Below, piece by piece: positions 8,666 to 17,354 of a DNA stretch of 64,000 bases. Origin of the DNA: Chloroflexota bacterium (lineage in GTDB: Bacteria > Chloroflexota > Anaerolineae > Aggregatilineales > J027); assembly GCA_024434115.1 (NCBI GenBank), contig QMIT01000008.1:248001-312000 (forward strand), given 5' to 3'. Under the pieces are notes generated by a model that worked only from the letters and a program-made list of their open reading frames with translations, made no database searches and was not told where the DNA came from. The translations under genes were made by a program, and so were the position numbers. The first letter of the stretch is position 1, and every line of letters begins with the position of its first letter.

Positions 8666-9328
8666 ATCCGGGGCTTCATAACGCGCATTGTTGACACGTG
8701 GCGATACGGGATAGTAGGTCATCTCATCCGCCGGATAGGAAGTTAACAATGAAGCCAATTCAAAGGGATTAGTCACCTCGGGATTCAGCCATGTGCTGTA
8801 CTGTTCGCGCGGCATAATCACTGGCATCCGCTCATGGATGGATTTCAGCAATTCATTGGGCGTGGTGGTGACAATTGTACACGTCGTCCAGATTTCTCCG
8901 CTTTCTGGTTCTTTCCAGCGTTCCCACAAGCCCGCCAATCCAAAGAGGCCGCTGTTTTTCAATTTGATATACAGCGGCGTTTTGGGGCCATCGGCATTGG
9001 CTTTCCATTCATAGAAGCCATCCGCCACCACCAAACAGCGGCGTTTTTTATAGGCCTCACGGAAACTCGGCTTTTCCATCAGGGTTTCGGAGCGGGCATT
9101 AATCATTCGGGCAGCGGCTTTGGCATCTTTTGACCATGAGGGGACGAGACCCCACCGCATCTGCACCAGTTGATTTTGGCCCTCGGCGTCTTGCACCACA
9201 ACAGGCATCAATTGGGTTGGCGCGATGTTATAGCGCGGCGTTAAAAACTCAATCGGTACATTCTGAAGCGAGAATGTATCCGCCAGTTGTTCAGGGTTCA
9301 CATTGGTGAGAGTGTATCTTCCGCACAT
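8645..9328 (-). CDS. SRAP domain protein (YedK/HMCES family), abasic-site DNA repair
   Basis: The 227-residue protein begins MCGRYT, which gives the catalytic Cys2 after removal of Met. The other active-site residues are recognisable: Asn in 'ARMINARSET', Glu in 'ADGFYEWK' and His in 'SIHERMPVIM'. Family members form a covalent thiazolidine cross-link to abasic sites in single-stranded DNA and protect them during replication. The gene has its own promoter, whose -10 ends only seven bases before the ATG, so the mRNA is probably leaderless. This fits the need for MCGR at the exact N-terminus. Its 3' end overlaps the sortase gene by 21 bases. Confidence 0.95.
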   Translation of the reverse strand: MCGRYTLTNVNPEQLADTFSLQNVPIEFLTPRYNIAPTQLMPVVVQDAEGQNQLVQMRWGLVPSWSKDAKAAARMINARSETLMEKPSFREAYKKRRCLVVADGFYEWKANADGPKTPLYIKLKNSGLFGLAGLWERWKEPESGEIWTTCTIVTTTPNELLKSIHERMPVIMPREQYSTWLNPEVTNPFELASLLTSYPADEMTYYPVSPRVNNARYEAPDLIDPVA

Positions 9329-9335
9329 ATGTGCT

Positions 9336-9365
9336 ATTATACCATATTTACTCGACTAATTCCAA
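9336..9365 (-). promoter_or_regulatory. Promoter of the SRAP gene, predicting a leaderless mRNA
   Basis: On the minus strand TTGGAA (9360-9365) and a perfect TATAAT (9336-9341) are 18 bases apart. TATAAT ends seven bases before the ATG, so transcription should start at or next to the start codon. The -35 overlaps the stop codon of the upstream SRPBCC gene. Confidence 0.65.
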
Positions 9366-10036
9366 CTATGAATGGGGCGGTCAATCTGTCCAAAGGAAAT
9401 CGGCACAGGCGGTTTATAGGCCTCGGCCCGTGTTTTGATCCCCTCCAACTGTTTGCGGCCCATCAGGTAATCCAATACCTCAAAATAGCGGTTATAGAAC
9501 CATGCCGCCGTGCCATCGGTATAACCACGCATCCGCACGATCAAGCGTGTACCACCATCCGCTGTGCGTTCCAGTGAATAGAGATAGGTTAGGTCAATAT
9601 TGCCGCCGAATTCATGGGGACGGTCAAACACGCCCATCAATAAATGAAGGTCATGATCATTGACATCAAATATTTTGAGGCCGTTATCGAGCGTCGCGCC
9701 GACGGTCAAGCTGGGTAAATCACGGCGCAGATAGGTCGCGCTGGGAATGCCCCAATTATCAATCCGGTCAATCCCATAAAAACCCGTTCGTTCACGACCC
9801 ATCTGCGTCAACCATGCCCACACCGTTTCTGGCGCGGCGTTGATGTCAATGGCACGGGTCGCCTCCAAATTGGGGCGTGGAATCAGGGTATCGCCATTCA
9901 AGGGGCGGTTGACTTCAGCGGGTGTTGCCCCCCACCGTAACAAACGTGGACGAACCAAGACATGATACAGCCCATATATCAGAACCATCAGCCGCAGCAA
10001 AGAACCCAATAAGCTGGGTGAATGTTGTTTTTCCAA
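9356..10036 (-). CDS. SRPBCC (START/polyketide cyclase-like) family protein
   Basis: The 226-residue protein has a short N-terminal hydrophobic segment (about 10-28) and then a helix-grip SRPBCC domain. Recognisable elements are 'IDINAAPETVWAWLTQMG' at its start and a late 'YFEVLDYLMGRKQLEGIKTRAE' helix. Such domains bind hydrophobic ligands, but no specific ligand can be assigned. The start is a TTG with a very good GAGGAGG six bases upstream. The SRAP promoter begins inside the end of this gene. Confidence 0.8.
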   Translation of the reverse strand: MEKQHSPSLLGSLLRLMVLIYGLYHVLVRPRLLRWGATPAEVNRPLNGDTLIPRPNLEATRAIDINAAPETVWAWLTQMGRERTGFYGIDRIDNWGIPSATYLRRDLPSLTVGATLDNGLKIFDVNDHDLHLLMGVFDRPHEFGGNIDLTYLYSLERTADGGTRLIVRMRGYTDGTAAWFYNRYFEVLDYLMGRKQLEGIKTRAEAYKPPVPISFGQIDRPIHSWN

Positions 10037-10106
10037 AGCGACCTCCTCAATTTATTGCTGAACCCTGTCACTATAACACCAGATTTCGATGTAGGCCAAA
10101 ATCGGG

Positions 10107-11366
10107 CTACCCCAAGCGCACCACCGTCCCACAGTAGGTACAGGTGATTTGGGTCATGCCGCGCACAATCGGTTCGGTGAAGGTTGCCCCGCAGCTTGGG
10201 CACATGGTCGGGGCATCGGCGACGGCTTCCATGGTCAGCGTCTTGTGTCCACCCACGCGCTCGGCATCAATTTCACCGCTGGCGGCCTGTTTCAGTTTTC
10301 CAGCGAACCATTTGGCGTGAAGACCGTCTTTGACTTCAAGCATCGTTTCCCCAAACGGCCCACCCGACCCAAACTTCAGGGTGACAAGATCAATACCCCC
10401 GAACATGCCTTTTTTCTCAAAAGCCACGTCGGTAATTGCACCCACCGGGCTTTCCCAGATGAGTTCTTGTACGGCCTTGCCGCCAAACATGCCGAGTTTT
10501 TTGCCGACCTTTTCTTTTTGCTCCATGACGAGGCGCTGATTGGTGATATAGAGCAGGCCATCGGGATTGTCGTCTTTATCTTTGCCTTTTTTCCATTCCG
10601 CCTCAACTACCATATAAATCGCTTCGCCTGCCAACAGCGGGAAGGATGCCTCACCTGCCCGTTCCAGATAGGTTTCAATGAGGTTAATCTGGCTGACAGT
10701 CTGGCTCACATTATTGGGGATTTCACCATACATGCCCTCGATACGACGTTTCGCACCGTCCACCTCAGACGACAAGCGCGACATCGCACCGTCCAATTGG
10801 CTAATCAGGGCGTCTGGTTTAGCGTCAGTGGCCGCACCCGACATTGCCCCTTTGACCAATGCTCCACCAGCAGGTTTAGGCGGTTGGGCCATCCGCGAAA
10901 GTGACCCACCTGCCCCGCTCGGTTTAACTGCCCCGGCCATTTTCGCACCCGCTCCGGCTTTCTGTGCGGATTGGATAGCGGTCTGCATCTTAGTGCCCAA
11001 TGAGCCTGCCCCAGTTCTAGCAGGTGCAGGTTGTCCCCCTTGAGCAAGAGCGGCGTCCAATTTTTCCCACAGATCATCAATCTCCTGAATTTGATCCTGT
11101 GCCCGCTGCAATTCATCTTGAATAGATTGGCTTACGCTTCCCCGCACTGCGGCCCACTGCTCATCTAGGGTTGTGGTTTTCTGCTCCAGAAAATTGGCGT
11201 AGATGTAGCCTTTGTCACGCAGTTGTTTGACTTTGGCGGGCAGCCCCGTAATCGTCGTCGCCAGATCACCCAACTGCCGGGTGACATCATCCATTGCCAC
11301 CAACTCTTGAAGACCGTCGAGTTTCGTCCGTAATTCAGCCACTTTAGTGTTCAATTCATCACTCAT
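10107..11366 (-). CDS. Coiled-coil, PH/GRAM-like and zinc-ribbon protein, function unknown
   Basis: The 419-residue soluble protein has three visible parts. Residues about 1-120 are a charged coiled coil. About 120-190 is a Gly/Ala/Pro-rich, low-complexity stretch. A domain at about 235-350, with 'GLLYITNQRLVME' and 'FGETMLEVKDG', resembles bacterial PH/GRAM folds. The last 35 residues form a zinc ribbon with two CxxC knuckles ('CPSCG' and 'CTYCG'). There is no signal peptide. The plan suggests an adaptor that binds a membrane or a partner protein, but I do not recognise the family. The divergent SH3b gene shares its upstream region. Confidence 0.75.
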   Translation of the reverse strand: MSDELNTKVAELRTKLDGLQELVAMDDVTRQLGDLATTITGLPAKVKQLRDKGYIYANFLEQKTTTLDEQWAAVRGSVSQSIQDELQRAQDQIQEIDDLWEKLDAALAQGGQPAPARTGAGSLGTKMQTAIQSAQKAGAGAKMAGAVKPSGAGGSLSRMAQPPKPAGGALVKGAMSGAATDAKPDALISQLDGAMSRLSSEVDGAKRRIEGMYGEIPNNVSQTVSQINLIETYLERAGEASFPLLAGEAIYMVVEAEWKKGKDKDDNPDGLLYITNQRLVMEQKEKVGKKLGMFGGKAVQELIWESPVGAITDVAFEKKGMFGGIDLVTLKFGSGGPFGETMLEVKDGLHAKWFAGKLKQAASGEIDAERVGGHKTLTMEAVADAPTMCPSCGATFTEPIVRGMTQITCTYCGTVVRLG

Positions 11367-11445
11367 GAGTCACGTCCCTCTCAGCAAAATTAGATGGATG
11401 AAGTTTAACAAATATTCCCCACGAGTAAAACGCGATTATAGGTTT

Positions 11446-11474
11446 TTGCAATGCTGAAATCAGCTTTGTATAAT
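11446..11474 (+). promoter_or_regulatory. Sigma-70-type promoter of the SH3b gene
   Basis: TTGCAA (11446-11451) and TATAAT (11469-11474) are exactly 17 bases apart, a near-consensus housekeeping promoter. It leaves an untranslated leader of about 80 bases before the ATG at 11561. Confidence 0.75.
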
Positions 11475-11560
11475 CTGTAGGAGGTTAATAGCAAAACTAA
11501 ACTTTAGGGGTGTTCACCTCATATTCACCCAAACATATCTTGACAAGGAGAATTTTCTCA

Positions 11561-12550
11561 ATGAATCGATTGTTGCGTGGTTTCGTGCTAACTCTCCTGA
11601 TTGTAAGCTCATTATTGACATCAGCCCTCGTTTTTGGTCAGGGTGGTGGAGTCCCCAGCAATCAGGGCGTCGTAACCAAGACCGATGGCGACCTCGGTAT
11701 TTACGCTGAACCAAATATCGGCAGCGAGGTTCTGGGTACCGCTCCTAACGGTGCCACAGTTGATATTTTCGGTATTGACGGTCTGTGGGCGGAAGTCTCT
11801 TATGAGGGTGTTTCCGGCTATGCTCTCGCTTCCGACCTAGAAATCGGCCCCGCTCATGTCAATCTGCAAGGTGTTGCCGCTACCCAAAGCGACATTGCGC
11901 TACGTACCGGTCAGGATATTCAGGCCGATGTGGTGGCAACCGTCCCATCTGGCGGTCTCGTTGGCATTATGCAAATTGATGGTGTCTGGGCGCTGGTCTA
12001 TGATGGCGATCATGTGGGATGGACATTCGCCAATCAACTGGACATCAGTGAACCCACGAGTGACCTCACCGATCTGGTGCAGTCACAGGCTGTTGCCGTT
12101 TCCAGCGATGACAGCGCCGTAGCCGTCCGTGCTGAACCCAACATTTCGGCTGAATCCGTCGGCGTTTTGGAAAATGGGGCTGCCGCCGCAGTCGTCGCCA
12201 CCAGTGACAACGGCCTGTTTAGCTATGTCGTGGCTGAAGGTGTCAGCGGTTGGGCGTTCTCTTCCTCGCTGGAAATCACCCCGCGTGGTCGCGCTCACGC
12301 CACCGTTGCGGCTGGCCCTGCCAACCTGCGTGAAGAAGGTAGCAAGGATTCGGCTCAGGTTACACTGCTCGAATTCGGCACGCCACTGCTGCTGCTATCC
12401 CGCAATGAAGCAGGCGACTGGTTGTATGTCCGCGTTCAAAGCGAAGTCTATCTTGGCGGCGAATTGACCAGCGGCTTTGAAGGCTGGATTTCGTCTGACC
12501 TCGTGGATGCTGGTGAGTTCGATCTCAGCACCCTGCCGCTTTTTGAATAA
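11561..12550 (+). CDS. Secreted protein with four SH3b repeats
   Basis: The 329-residue protein has a Sec signal peptide (MNRLLRGF..., cleavage near 'VFGQG') and then four bacterial SH3 repeats of about 60-70 residues. They are recognised by recurring '(I/V/L)R(A/T)xPN...V(L)xx(G)...V..G' and closing 'GW(A/T/I)(F/S)...L(E/D)I' patterns. SH3b domains usually bind cell-wall peptides or other extracellular ligands. No catalytic domain is attached. The ATG at 11561 is chosen over an upstream ATG because AAGGAG lies ten bases before it and the signal peptide starts there. A strong promoter and a terminator make it a single-gene unit, probably well expressed. Confidence 0.85.
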   Translation: MNRLLRGFVLTLLIVSSLLTSALVFGQGGGVPSNQGVVTKTDGDLGIYAEPNIGSEVLGTAPNGATVDIFGIDGLWAEVSYEGVSGYALASDLEIGPAHVNLQGVAATQSDIALRTGQDIQADVVATVPSGGLVGIMQIDGVWALVYDGDHVGWTFANQLDISEPTSDLTDLVQSQAVAVSSDDSAVAVRAEPNISAESVGVLENGAAAAVVATSDNGLFSYVVAEGVSGWAFSSSLEITPRGRAHATVAAGPANLREEGSKDSAQVTLLEFGTPLLLLSRNEAGDWLYVRVQSEVYLGGELTSGFEGWISSDLVDAGEFDLSTLPLFE

Positions 12551-12570
12551 ACTCTTTAGAACTTAACATC

Positions 12571-12601
12571 AAAACGGTCAGCCTCCGGGTTGGCCGTTTT
12601 T
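12571..12601 (+). terminator. Rho-independent terminator of the SH3b gene
   Basis: AAACGGTCAGCC pairs with GGTTGGCCGTTT around TCCG, with a single mismatch, and is followed by TTTTT. It begins 20 bases after the stop codon. Confidence 0.85.
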
Positions 12602-12615
12602 GATTCCAGATACGC

Positions 12616-12621
12616 TATAAT
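12616..12621 (+). promoter_or_regulatory. Possible -10 element of the recombinase gene
   Basis: A perfect TATAAT lies about 40 bases before the recombinase start. No clear -35 is seen at 16-18 bases. Confidence 0.4.
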
Positions 12622-12656
12622 AAAAACACTAGAACATCTATTGCAATCCAGCATGA

Positions 12657-13712
12657 GTGGTCATGGAAAATCCCCAATCGCCTCCTGTCTCGCAATCGAA
12701 TAATGGCCTTGTGGTCGCCAATCCCGCCGACGCTACCTTTAACTTTATTGCCGTGCTACAGGGTCGGGCCAGCAGCACCCACACCTATCGCGCCTATGCC
12801 CGTTGGGTAGATCGCTATTTGGCAGACATGACGGGCCTTGCTACCACCAAAGGCCGCGCTCGCCGTGCTCGCATGGAAGCCCTACCGCTCGCCCACATCC
12901 TGCCCATTATGAATTCGACCCTGTTGCGAACATGGCTTGGGCAGATTTCAACCGAAAAGCAGGGTAAACAGGCGCTCAATCAAGCCCGTTCAGCGATTAT
13001 TACCCTATCTTCGCTGCTCTCAGAAGCGGGTTGGCTCGATGACTACACCGCCGCCGCCATGACCAATGTGCGCATCCCCCGTGCTGAAACGGGTCAACGA
13101 CAGGGCCGCTGGTTATCGGTTGAGCAGGTCAAATTGTTGATGCAGGGGGCGGAAGACATTGCCACCACCAACATTCAGCGGGCACGTAACGCTGTGTTGA
13201 TTCGTATGCTGTGTATCATGGCGTTGCGCCGTGAAGAATTGACCGAAATCCGCTGGAAAGATTTGCACACCCAAGCAGGTCGCCCGGTGCTGTTGATTCA
13301 TGGTAAGGGGAGCAAAGCAGCGCTTGTGGATATGCCGAACGTGGTTTTGAAGGCCGTCCAAAATTGGGCGCAGTTTATGAGCCAAGATGGTCAACTGCCC
13401 TCTCCCGAAAATTTCCTATTATGCGGCTTTTATAAATCGGGTCGTCCGCGTCCGGGGGGCCTTACCGCTGATGCCATCTGGCGTGTGGTCAAAGATGCCG
13501 CCAAAATCGCTGGTTTAGGCAATGTCGCCCCTCATGACCTCCGGCGCTCGGTAGCAGGGAATTTGGAGCAAAGCGGGGTACCGATTGAGACCATTTCGCG
13601 GTTGCTGCGTCACTCGAATATCGCCATCACCCAGCAATATCTCTCCAAGCTCCCACGTGAGAACGAAGGCGCGTTGCTGATGGCGGATTTGCTTAACTTT
13701 GACCCAGACTAA
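12657..13712 (+). CDS. Tyrosine recombinase (integrase/XerC-like)
   Basis: The 351-residue protein has an N-terminal SAM-like core-binding domain (about 20-150) and a C-terminal catalytic domain. The catalytic residues are all present: Arg191 ('ALRREEL'), a beta-hairpin lysine in 'HGKGSKAAL', His293 and Arg296 ('PHDLRRS'), His319 ('LLRHSN') and the nucleophile Tyr328 ('TQQYL'). It should be active. It could start at the GTG (12657) or the ATG two codons later. It stands alone, with no excisionase, phage or transposon genes and no visible att repeats. It may be a chromosomal Xer-type or regulatory recombinase and not part of a mobile element. Confidence 0.9.
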   Translation: MVMENPQSPPVSQSNNGLVVANPADATFNFIAVLQGRASSTHTYRAYARWVDRYLADMTGLATTKGRARRARMEALPLAHILPIMNSTLLRTWLGQISTEKQGKQALNQARSAIITLSSLLSEAGWLDDYTAAAMTNVRIPRAETGQRQGRWLSVEQVKLLMQGAEDIATTNIQRARNAVLIRMLCIMALRREELTEIRWKDLHTQAGRPVLLIHGKGSKAALVDMPNVVLKAVQNWAQFMSQDGQLPSPENFLLCGFYKSGRPRPGGLTADAIWRVVKDAAKIAGLGNVAPHDLRRSVAGNLEQSGVPIETISRLLRHSNIAITQQYLSKLPRENEGALLMADLLNFDPD

Positions 13713-13739
13713 AAAAGCCCCTCGATTAGAAGGGCCTTT
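13713..13739 (+). terminator. Probable terminator after the recombinase gene
   Basis: AAAGCCCCTC and GAAGGGCCTTT form an imperfect hairpin with one internal mismatch, directly after the stop codon. The T-run is short, so this is a weaker prediction. It could serve both convergent genes. Confidence 0.45.
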
Positions 13740-13782
13740 CAAACTAGATTCAGCACGGTAGCTTTAGCTCCGTGTGGCATCT

Positions 13783-16700
13783 CTAATCCATCGCGGTCTC
13801 GGCAACTACAGGCTCACCGCGTTTGATACCTGCCATCAACAAACCCAATTGCTCACGGGTGGCAGCTTTGGCCTCCAACGTTTCGATAATCTGGCCCTTA
13901 TACATCACGGCGATACGATCCGACAGCGACATAATCTCATCCAACTCGGCTGAAACCAGCAGCACCGCCGCCCCTTCGTCGCGTTGGGCGATAATCTGTT
14001 TGTGGATGAACTCAATGGATCCCACGTCAATCCCACGTGTCGGTTGGGCAGCAATCAACAAACGCGGCTTGCGGCTAAATTCACGGGCCACCACCAATTT
14101 TTGCTGATTCCCACCCGACAGTGACCCACCTTCGACCAACGGTGATGGCGTGCGGATGTCGAATCGTTCAATCAAATTGCTGGCATGTTCCGTCGTACCA
14201 TTTAGGTTCAATACCAGTCCATTCTCATGAACTGGCTTTCCATTCTCGTAACGCACTCCCCCCAATAGTCGAGCAAATATGTTTACCTTTCCCGCCCTCT
14301 TTATAAGTGTTATCAAACCACGCCTCGCCCATGACCTTACAAATAAGAGCCGCAAAACTAGATCGATATAAGCTTCGGCATCCGTTCCTTCAGCAATACC
14401 TCTAAAGCGAAGCAGTTTAATCATCAACCTAGCGACCAGATGAGCCACAAGGCTAAACACCAGCGTCGTTATCAACAAACTCAGCAGGGCAATCACCAAC
14501 GGCGTATTGAGATAACCCTGTTCGACAGCGTTCATGGCGCGGTCACTGGGCACGGTGCGGAAAGCAGAAGGCACATCATAGCGATCCAAAATGTCATACC
14601 ACAGCGAATCTTCCCACACCGACAGCCACGCAAAGCCCAGCACGGCGAATACTATTCCAAACACAATGGCATAAAACGCGCCGAGGAAGGGTATTTGGAC
14701 GAGGGTCGGCGGCTCTGAATAGGGTGCTTCGTAGTAGTCATTCAGCACCAGATTTTCCGAGACGGTAAATGGTTTGACCATGCCATATTTGAGGCGATCT
14801 TCCGGTACATGCGCAGTCTGCATATTTTTGACATGGCGCGGGGTGATGGAATGCAGTTTTTGCCCAAGCAATTCCACGGTGCCCTTTAGCAATGGGCGTA
14901 ATCCGGTAATGGCCTCGACCAATTCGGTTTGACCGTTGCCCTGTACACCCGCGATGCCTAAAACCTCACCCTCGCGCACTTCAAAACTCACCCCATTGAG
15001 TGCCACTGCACCACGATCATCCATCGCCTGCAAATCCGCTGCCTGCAAAACGACCTCACGCGGTTTGGCCTCGGTTTTATCCACCCGCAGCAGCACTTCA
15101 CGGCCAACCATCATGGCAGCTAACGATGATTCGGTGGCTTCGGATGGCGTAGTTGTGCCAACGACCTTGCCACCGCGCATCACAACGATATGGCTGGCGA
15201 CTTCAAAGACCTCTTTCAGCTTGTGGGTAATGAAGATGATGGAAACACCCTGTGAAGCCAATTCACGCATAATCTTGAATAGTTCACGGCCTTCTTGGGG
15301 GGTCAAGACGGCGGTAGGTTCGTCCAAAATCAGAATATCGGCTTTGCGATAGAGCGCTTTGATAATTTCGACACGCTGTTGTGCGCCAACGGGTAGTTTT
15401 TCGACCACCGCATTAGGGTCAACTTCCAATCCGTATTGGCGGGAGAGTTCAAGCACACGCTGTCCGGCAGTTTGGGCGTTACGCACGCTAAAAGCATCAT
15501 AAAACAGATTCACAAAGGCCTCAATAATCCCATCCAGCGCCGAGGTGGAACGTTCTTTGTTGGGGTGCTGCTGGCGATCCCGAGCTGTCCAAGCAAAAAC
15601 CGCACCGATAAGAACGGCCCCGATGATAGTCAACAAGACTTGCATCGTGGGGTTGACATCTTTTAACGCTATATACAACTGCCAGACGTACACGACACCA
15701 ATCACTGCCATCACTGACCAATCAAACGGGGAAAGCCATCCGGGGGTCAATTGATGCCCCCGCCATGTCTTGATGCCAAGATAGACAAAAGCCAACAGCA
15801 AACCTGCCGTGAAAACATCGCGTGCAACCGGGGGCACGTCTTCGGCCAATTGATGCCAAAAGGTGTTATACCCCGCCTGCCCCTTCACAAACGTGCGTGA
15901 GGTTAGGCCATCATGCGTATTTTCGTAGGTATATTCCACGCCATAGGTTACATCAATTTCGTCCAGTAGCGCATTCAACTGCGCCTGACGACTGCCTGCC
16001 CGTTCAATGGTGCGCCATGCAATTTCATTCTCAAATGTGCCCGCCGCACCCCCTTTGCCGTTGACATTACCAACAGGCTCTTCGGCCTCAGCAAAAAAAG
16101 TAACATCATGTTGGAGGATGACGGTGATGATGCCCATCTCGGTGATTCGCAGCATCTGATTACCAACCCAAAACGCCACGATAATCAGGCCCAAACGCCA
16201 CGTTGCGCCCCATGTCACGCGCAAAACGCCCGTCACGGTTTCCCATTGGTTAAATAGAAAATCGAATACAAAAGCCAAACCTGCGGCCACCACCGTCGCG
16301 CCTAAAAATAGGGCTAACAAGGCACCTGCCGCGCCTAAGCCATCCCCGGTGTTCGATTGCAATACCCAAAACCAGACGGCATAGACAATCAAAGCACCCA
16401 ACGCAAACAGCGGCCAAGATAGCGGCGTTTTGCTTTCTGATGGTTTCAAGCGGTCTGCTAGAATAGGGGGCAGTATCACCGCTGTACCAAAACCAACCGC
16501 GATGCCGACAGCAAAGACCACCAACGAGCCGATAATCTCCCCGCTGCCATCTGCCGCCCCCAGCATCACCCCTAGTGCCGCCAGCAGTTGGAGTACGACA
16601 GCCGCAATCGGACGTACACGTTTTAGCGTTTCTCGTTTTGATCCATTTTGACCACTACTGGCAAGTCGCATGAGCCAACGGGCCAACACCAGTGGAAGGC

Positions 16701-17169
16701 CTGCTGCCAACACTGCAAACGCGAAGATGTTGTAGATGAGGTCATTTTGGAACGATAGCCATACCACGCCGATGCCAAACAAAAGGGCAAAAAAGATAGC
16801 AAATAAGGTGCGCCGATGGGGGGCTTCTTTTTCTTCCCCCAAGACCACGTTTTCGGCAACGGTCATGACGTTTACCAACTGGAAGTGTTGATGTACCATC
16901 CCGATACCACTATGAATGGCTTCACGCGGACTGGCAAACTTGACCTCTTTCCCTTTAAGAAAAACTTGGCCTTCCTCTTGGTGATAGAGGCCATAAATAA
17001 TATTCATCAGGGTGCTTTTGCCCGCGCCGTTTTCACCCAACAAGGCCAAAATCTCACCACGCCGCAGTTTGAGGTCTACGCGGTCATTGGCAAGGATGCC
17101 GGGAAATCGCTTGGTGACATTACGCGCCTCTAGCACGACATTTTGTTCATTTAAATCCGTGTTGTCCAT
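13783..17169 (-). CDS. Tandem ABC ATPase (nucleoside/BMP-transporter type) with membrane-spanning insertions in both ATPase domains
   Basis: The 1128-residue protein carries two ABC ATPase domains of the kind that energise BMP/nucleoside and sugar importers. Domain 1 has Walker A 'GENGAGKST' (44-52), Q-loop 'MVHQHF', signature 'LPVGAQQ', Walker B 'ILILDEPT' and H-loop 'ITHKLKE'. Domain 2 has the degenerate 'GVQGNGQTE' P-loop, 'LSGGNQQK' signature and 'LLIAAQPTRG', normal for this family. Family members are about 510 residues. Here residues about 114-550 are an insertion with about ten predicted membrane helices, and about 816-980 a second one with two. Both lie just after '(A/S)ENxVL', in the helical subdomain. 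Without them the protein is normal. No permease or binding-protein gene is adjacent. A possible -10 (TATACT, 17208-17213) lies upstream. Confidence 0.88.
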   Translation of the reverse strand: MDNTDLNEQNVVLEARNVTKRFPGILANDRVDLKLRRGEILALLGENGAGKSTLMNIIYGLYHQEEGQVFLKGKEVKFASPREAIHSGIGMVHQHFQLVNVMTVAENVVLGEEKEAPHRRTLFAIFFALLFGIGVVWLSFQNDLIYNIFAFAVLAAGLPLVLARWLMRLASSGQNGSKRETLKRVRPIAAVVLQLLAALGVMLGAADGSGEIIGSLVVFAVGIAVGFGTAVILPPILADRLKPSESKTPLSWPLFALGALIVYAVWFWVLQSNTGDGLGAAGALLALFLGATVVAAGLAFVFDFLFNQWETVTGVLRVTWGATWRLGLIIVAFWVGNQMLRITEMGIITVILQHDVTFFAEAEEPVGNVNGKGGAAGTFENEIAWRTIERAGSRQAQLNALLDEIDVTYGVEYTYENTHDGLTSRTFVKGQAGYNTFWHQLAEDVPPVARDVFTAGLLLAFVYLGIKTWRGHQLTPGWLSPFDWSVMAVIGVVYVWQLYIALKDVNPTMQVLLTIIGAVLIGAVFAWTARDRQQHPNKERSTSALDGIIEAFVNLFYDAFSVRNAQTAGQRVLELSRQYGLEVDPNAVVEKLPVGAQQRVEIIKALYRKADILILDEPTAVLTPQEGRELFKIMRELASQGVSIIFITHKLKEVFEVASHIVVMRGGKVVGTTTPSEATESSLAAMMVGREVLLRVDKTEAKPREVVLQAADLQAMDDRGAVALNGVSFEVREGEVLGIAGVQGNGQTELVEAITGLRPLLKGTVELLGQKLHSITPRHVKNMQTAHVPEDRLKYGMVKPFTVSENLVLNDYYEAPYSEPPTLVQIPFLGAFYAIVFGIVFAVLGFAWLSVWEDSLWYDILDRYDVPSAFRTVPSDRAMNAVEQGYLNTPLVIALLSLLITTLVFSLVAHLVARLMIKLLRFRGIAEGTDAEAYIDLVLRLLFVRSWARRGLITLIKRAGKVNIFARLLGGVRYENGKPVHENGLVLNLNGTTEHASNLIERFDIRTPSPLVEGGSLSGGNQQKLVVAREFSRKPRLLIAAQPTRGIDVGSIEFIHKQIIAQRDEGAAVLLVSAELDEIMSLSDRIAVMYKGQIIETLEAKAATREQLGLLMAGIKRGEPVVAETAMD

Positions 17170-17302
17170 TAAATTAATCTCGCTGGGGGTCAGGAATTTT
17201 GGGGTAGAGTATAGCGCAGGCGGGTCATCTGCAACAGCAACTCGCAGTCGAGCGCAGTTCCCCTACACAGAAGTTCTTATAAAAATTCTCATCCCATCCC
17301 TG

Positions 17303-17308
17303 TATAAT
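17303..17308 (+). promoter_or_regulatory. Possible -10 element of the FtsB/DivIC-like gene
   Basis: A perfect TATAAT lies 46 bases before the ATG. No matching -35 is obvious. Confidence 0.4.
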
Positions 17309-17354
17309 GAAAATACTTTTGTATTGAAAACATCAAGATGGTTCAAAACAGCCT

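Noticed and set aside
10149..10904. Plus-strand open frame of 251 codons inside the zinc-ribbon protein gene
   Set aside because: Shadow frame; the composition is implausible and the minus-strand protein has clear domains.
12653..13712. Prophage or integrated element around the tyrosine recombinase
   Set aside because: Neighbouring genes are ordinary chromosomal ones, and no phage genes, tRNA or att repeats are seen.
13740..13782. Possible tRNA-like hairpin between the recombinase and the ABC gene
   Set aside because: The stretch is too short, with no cloverleaf or CCA arms.
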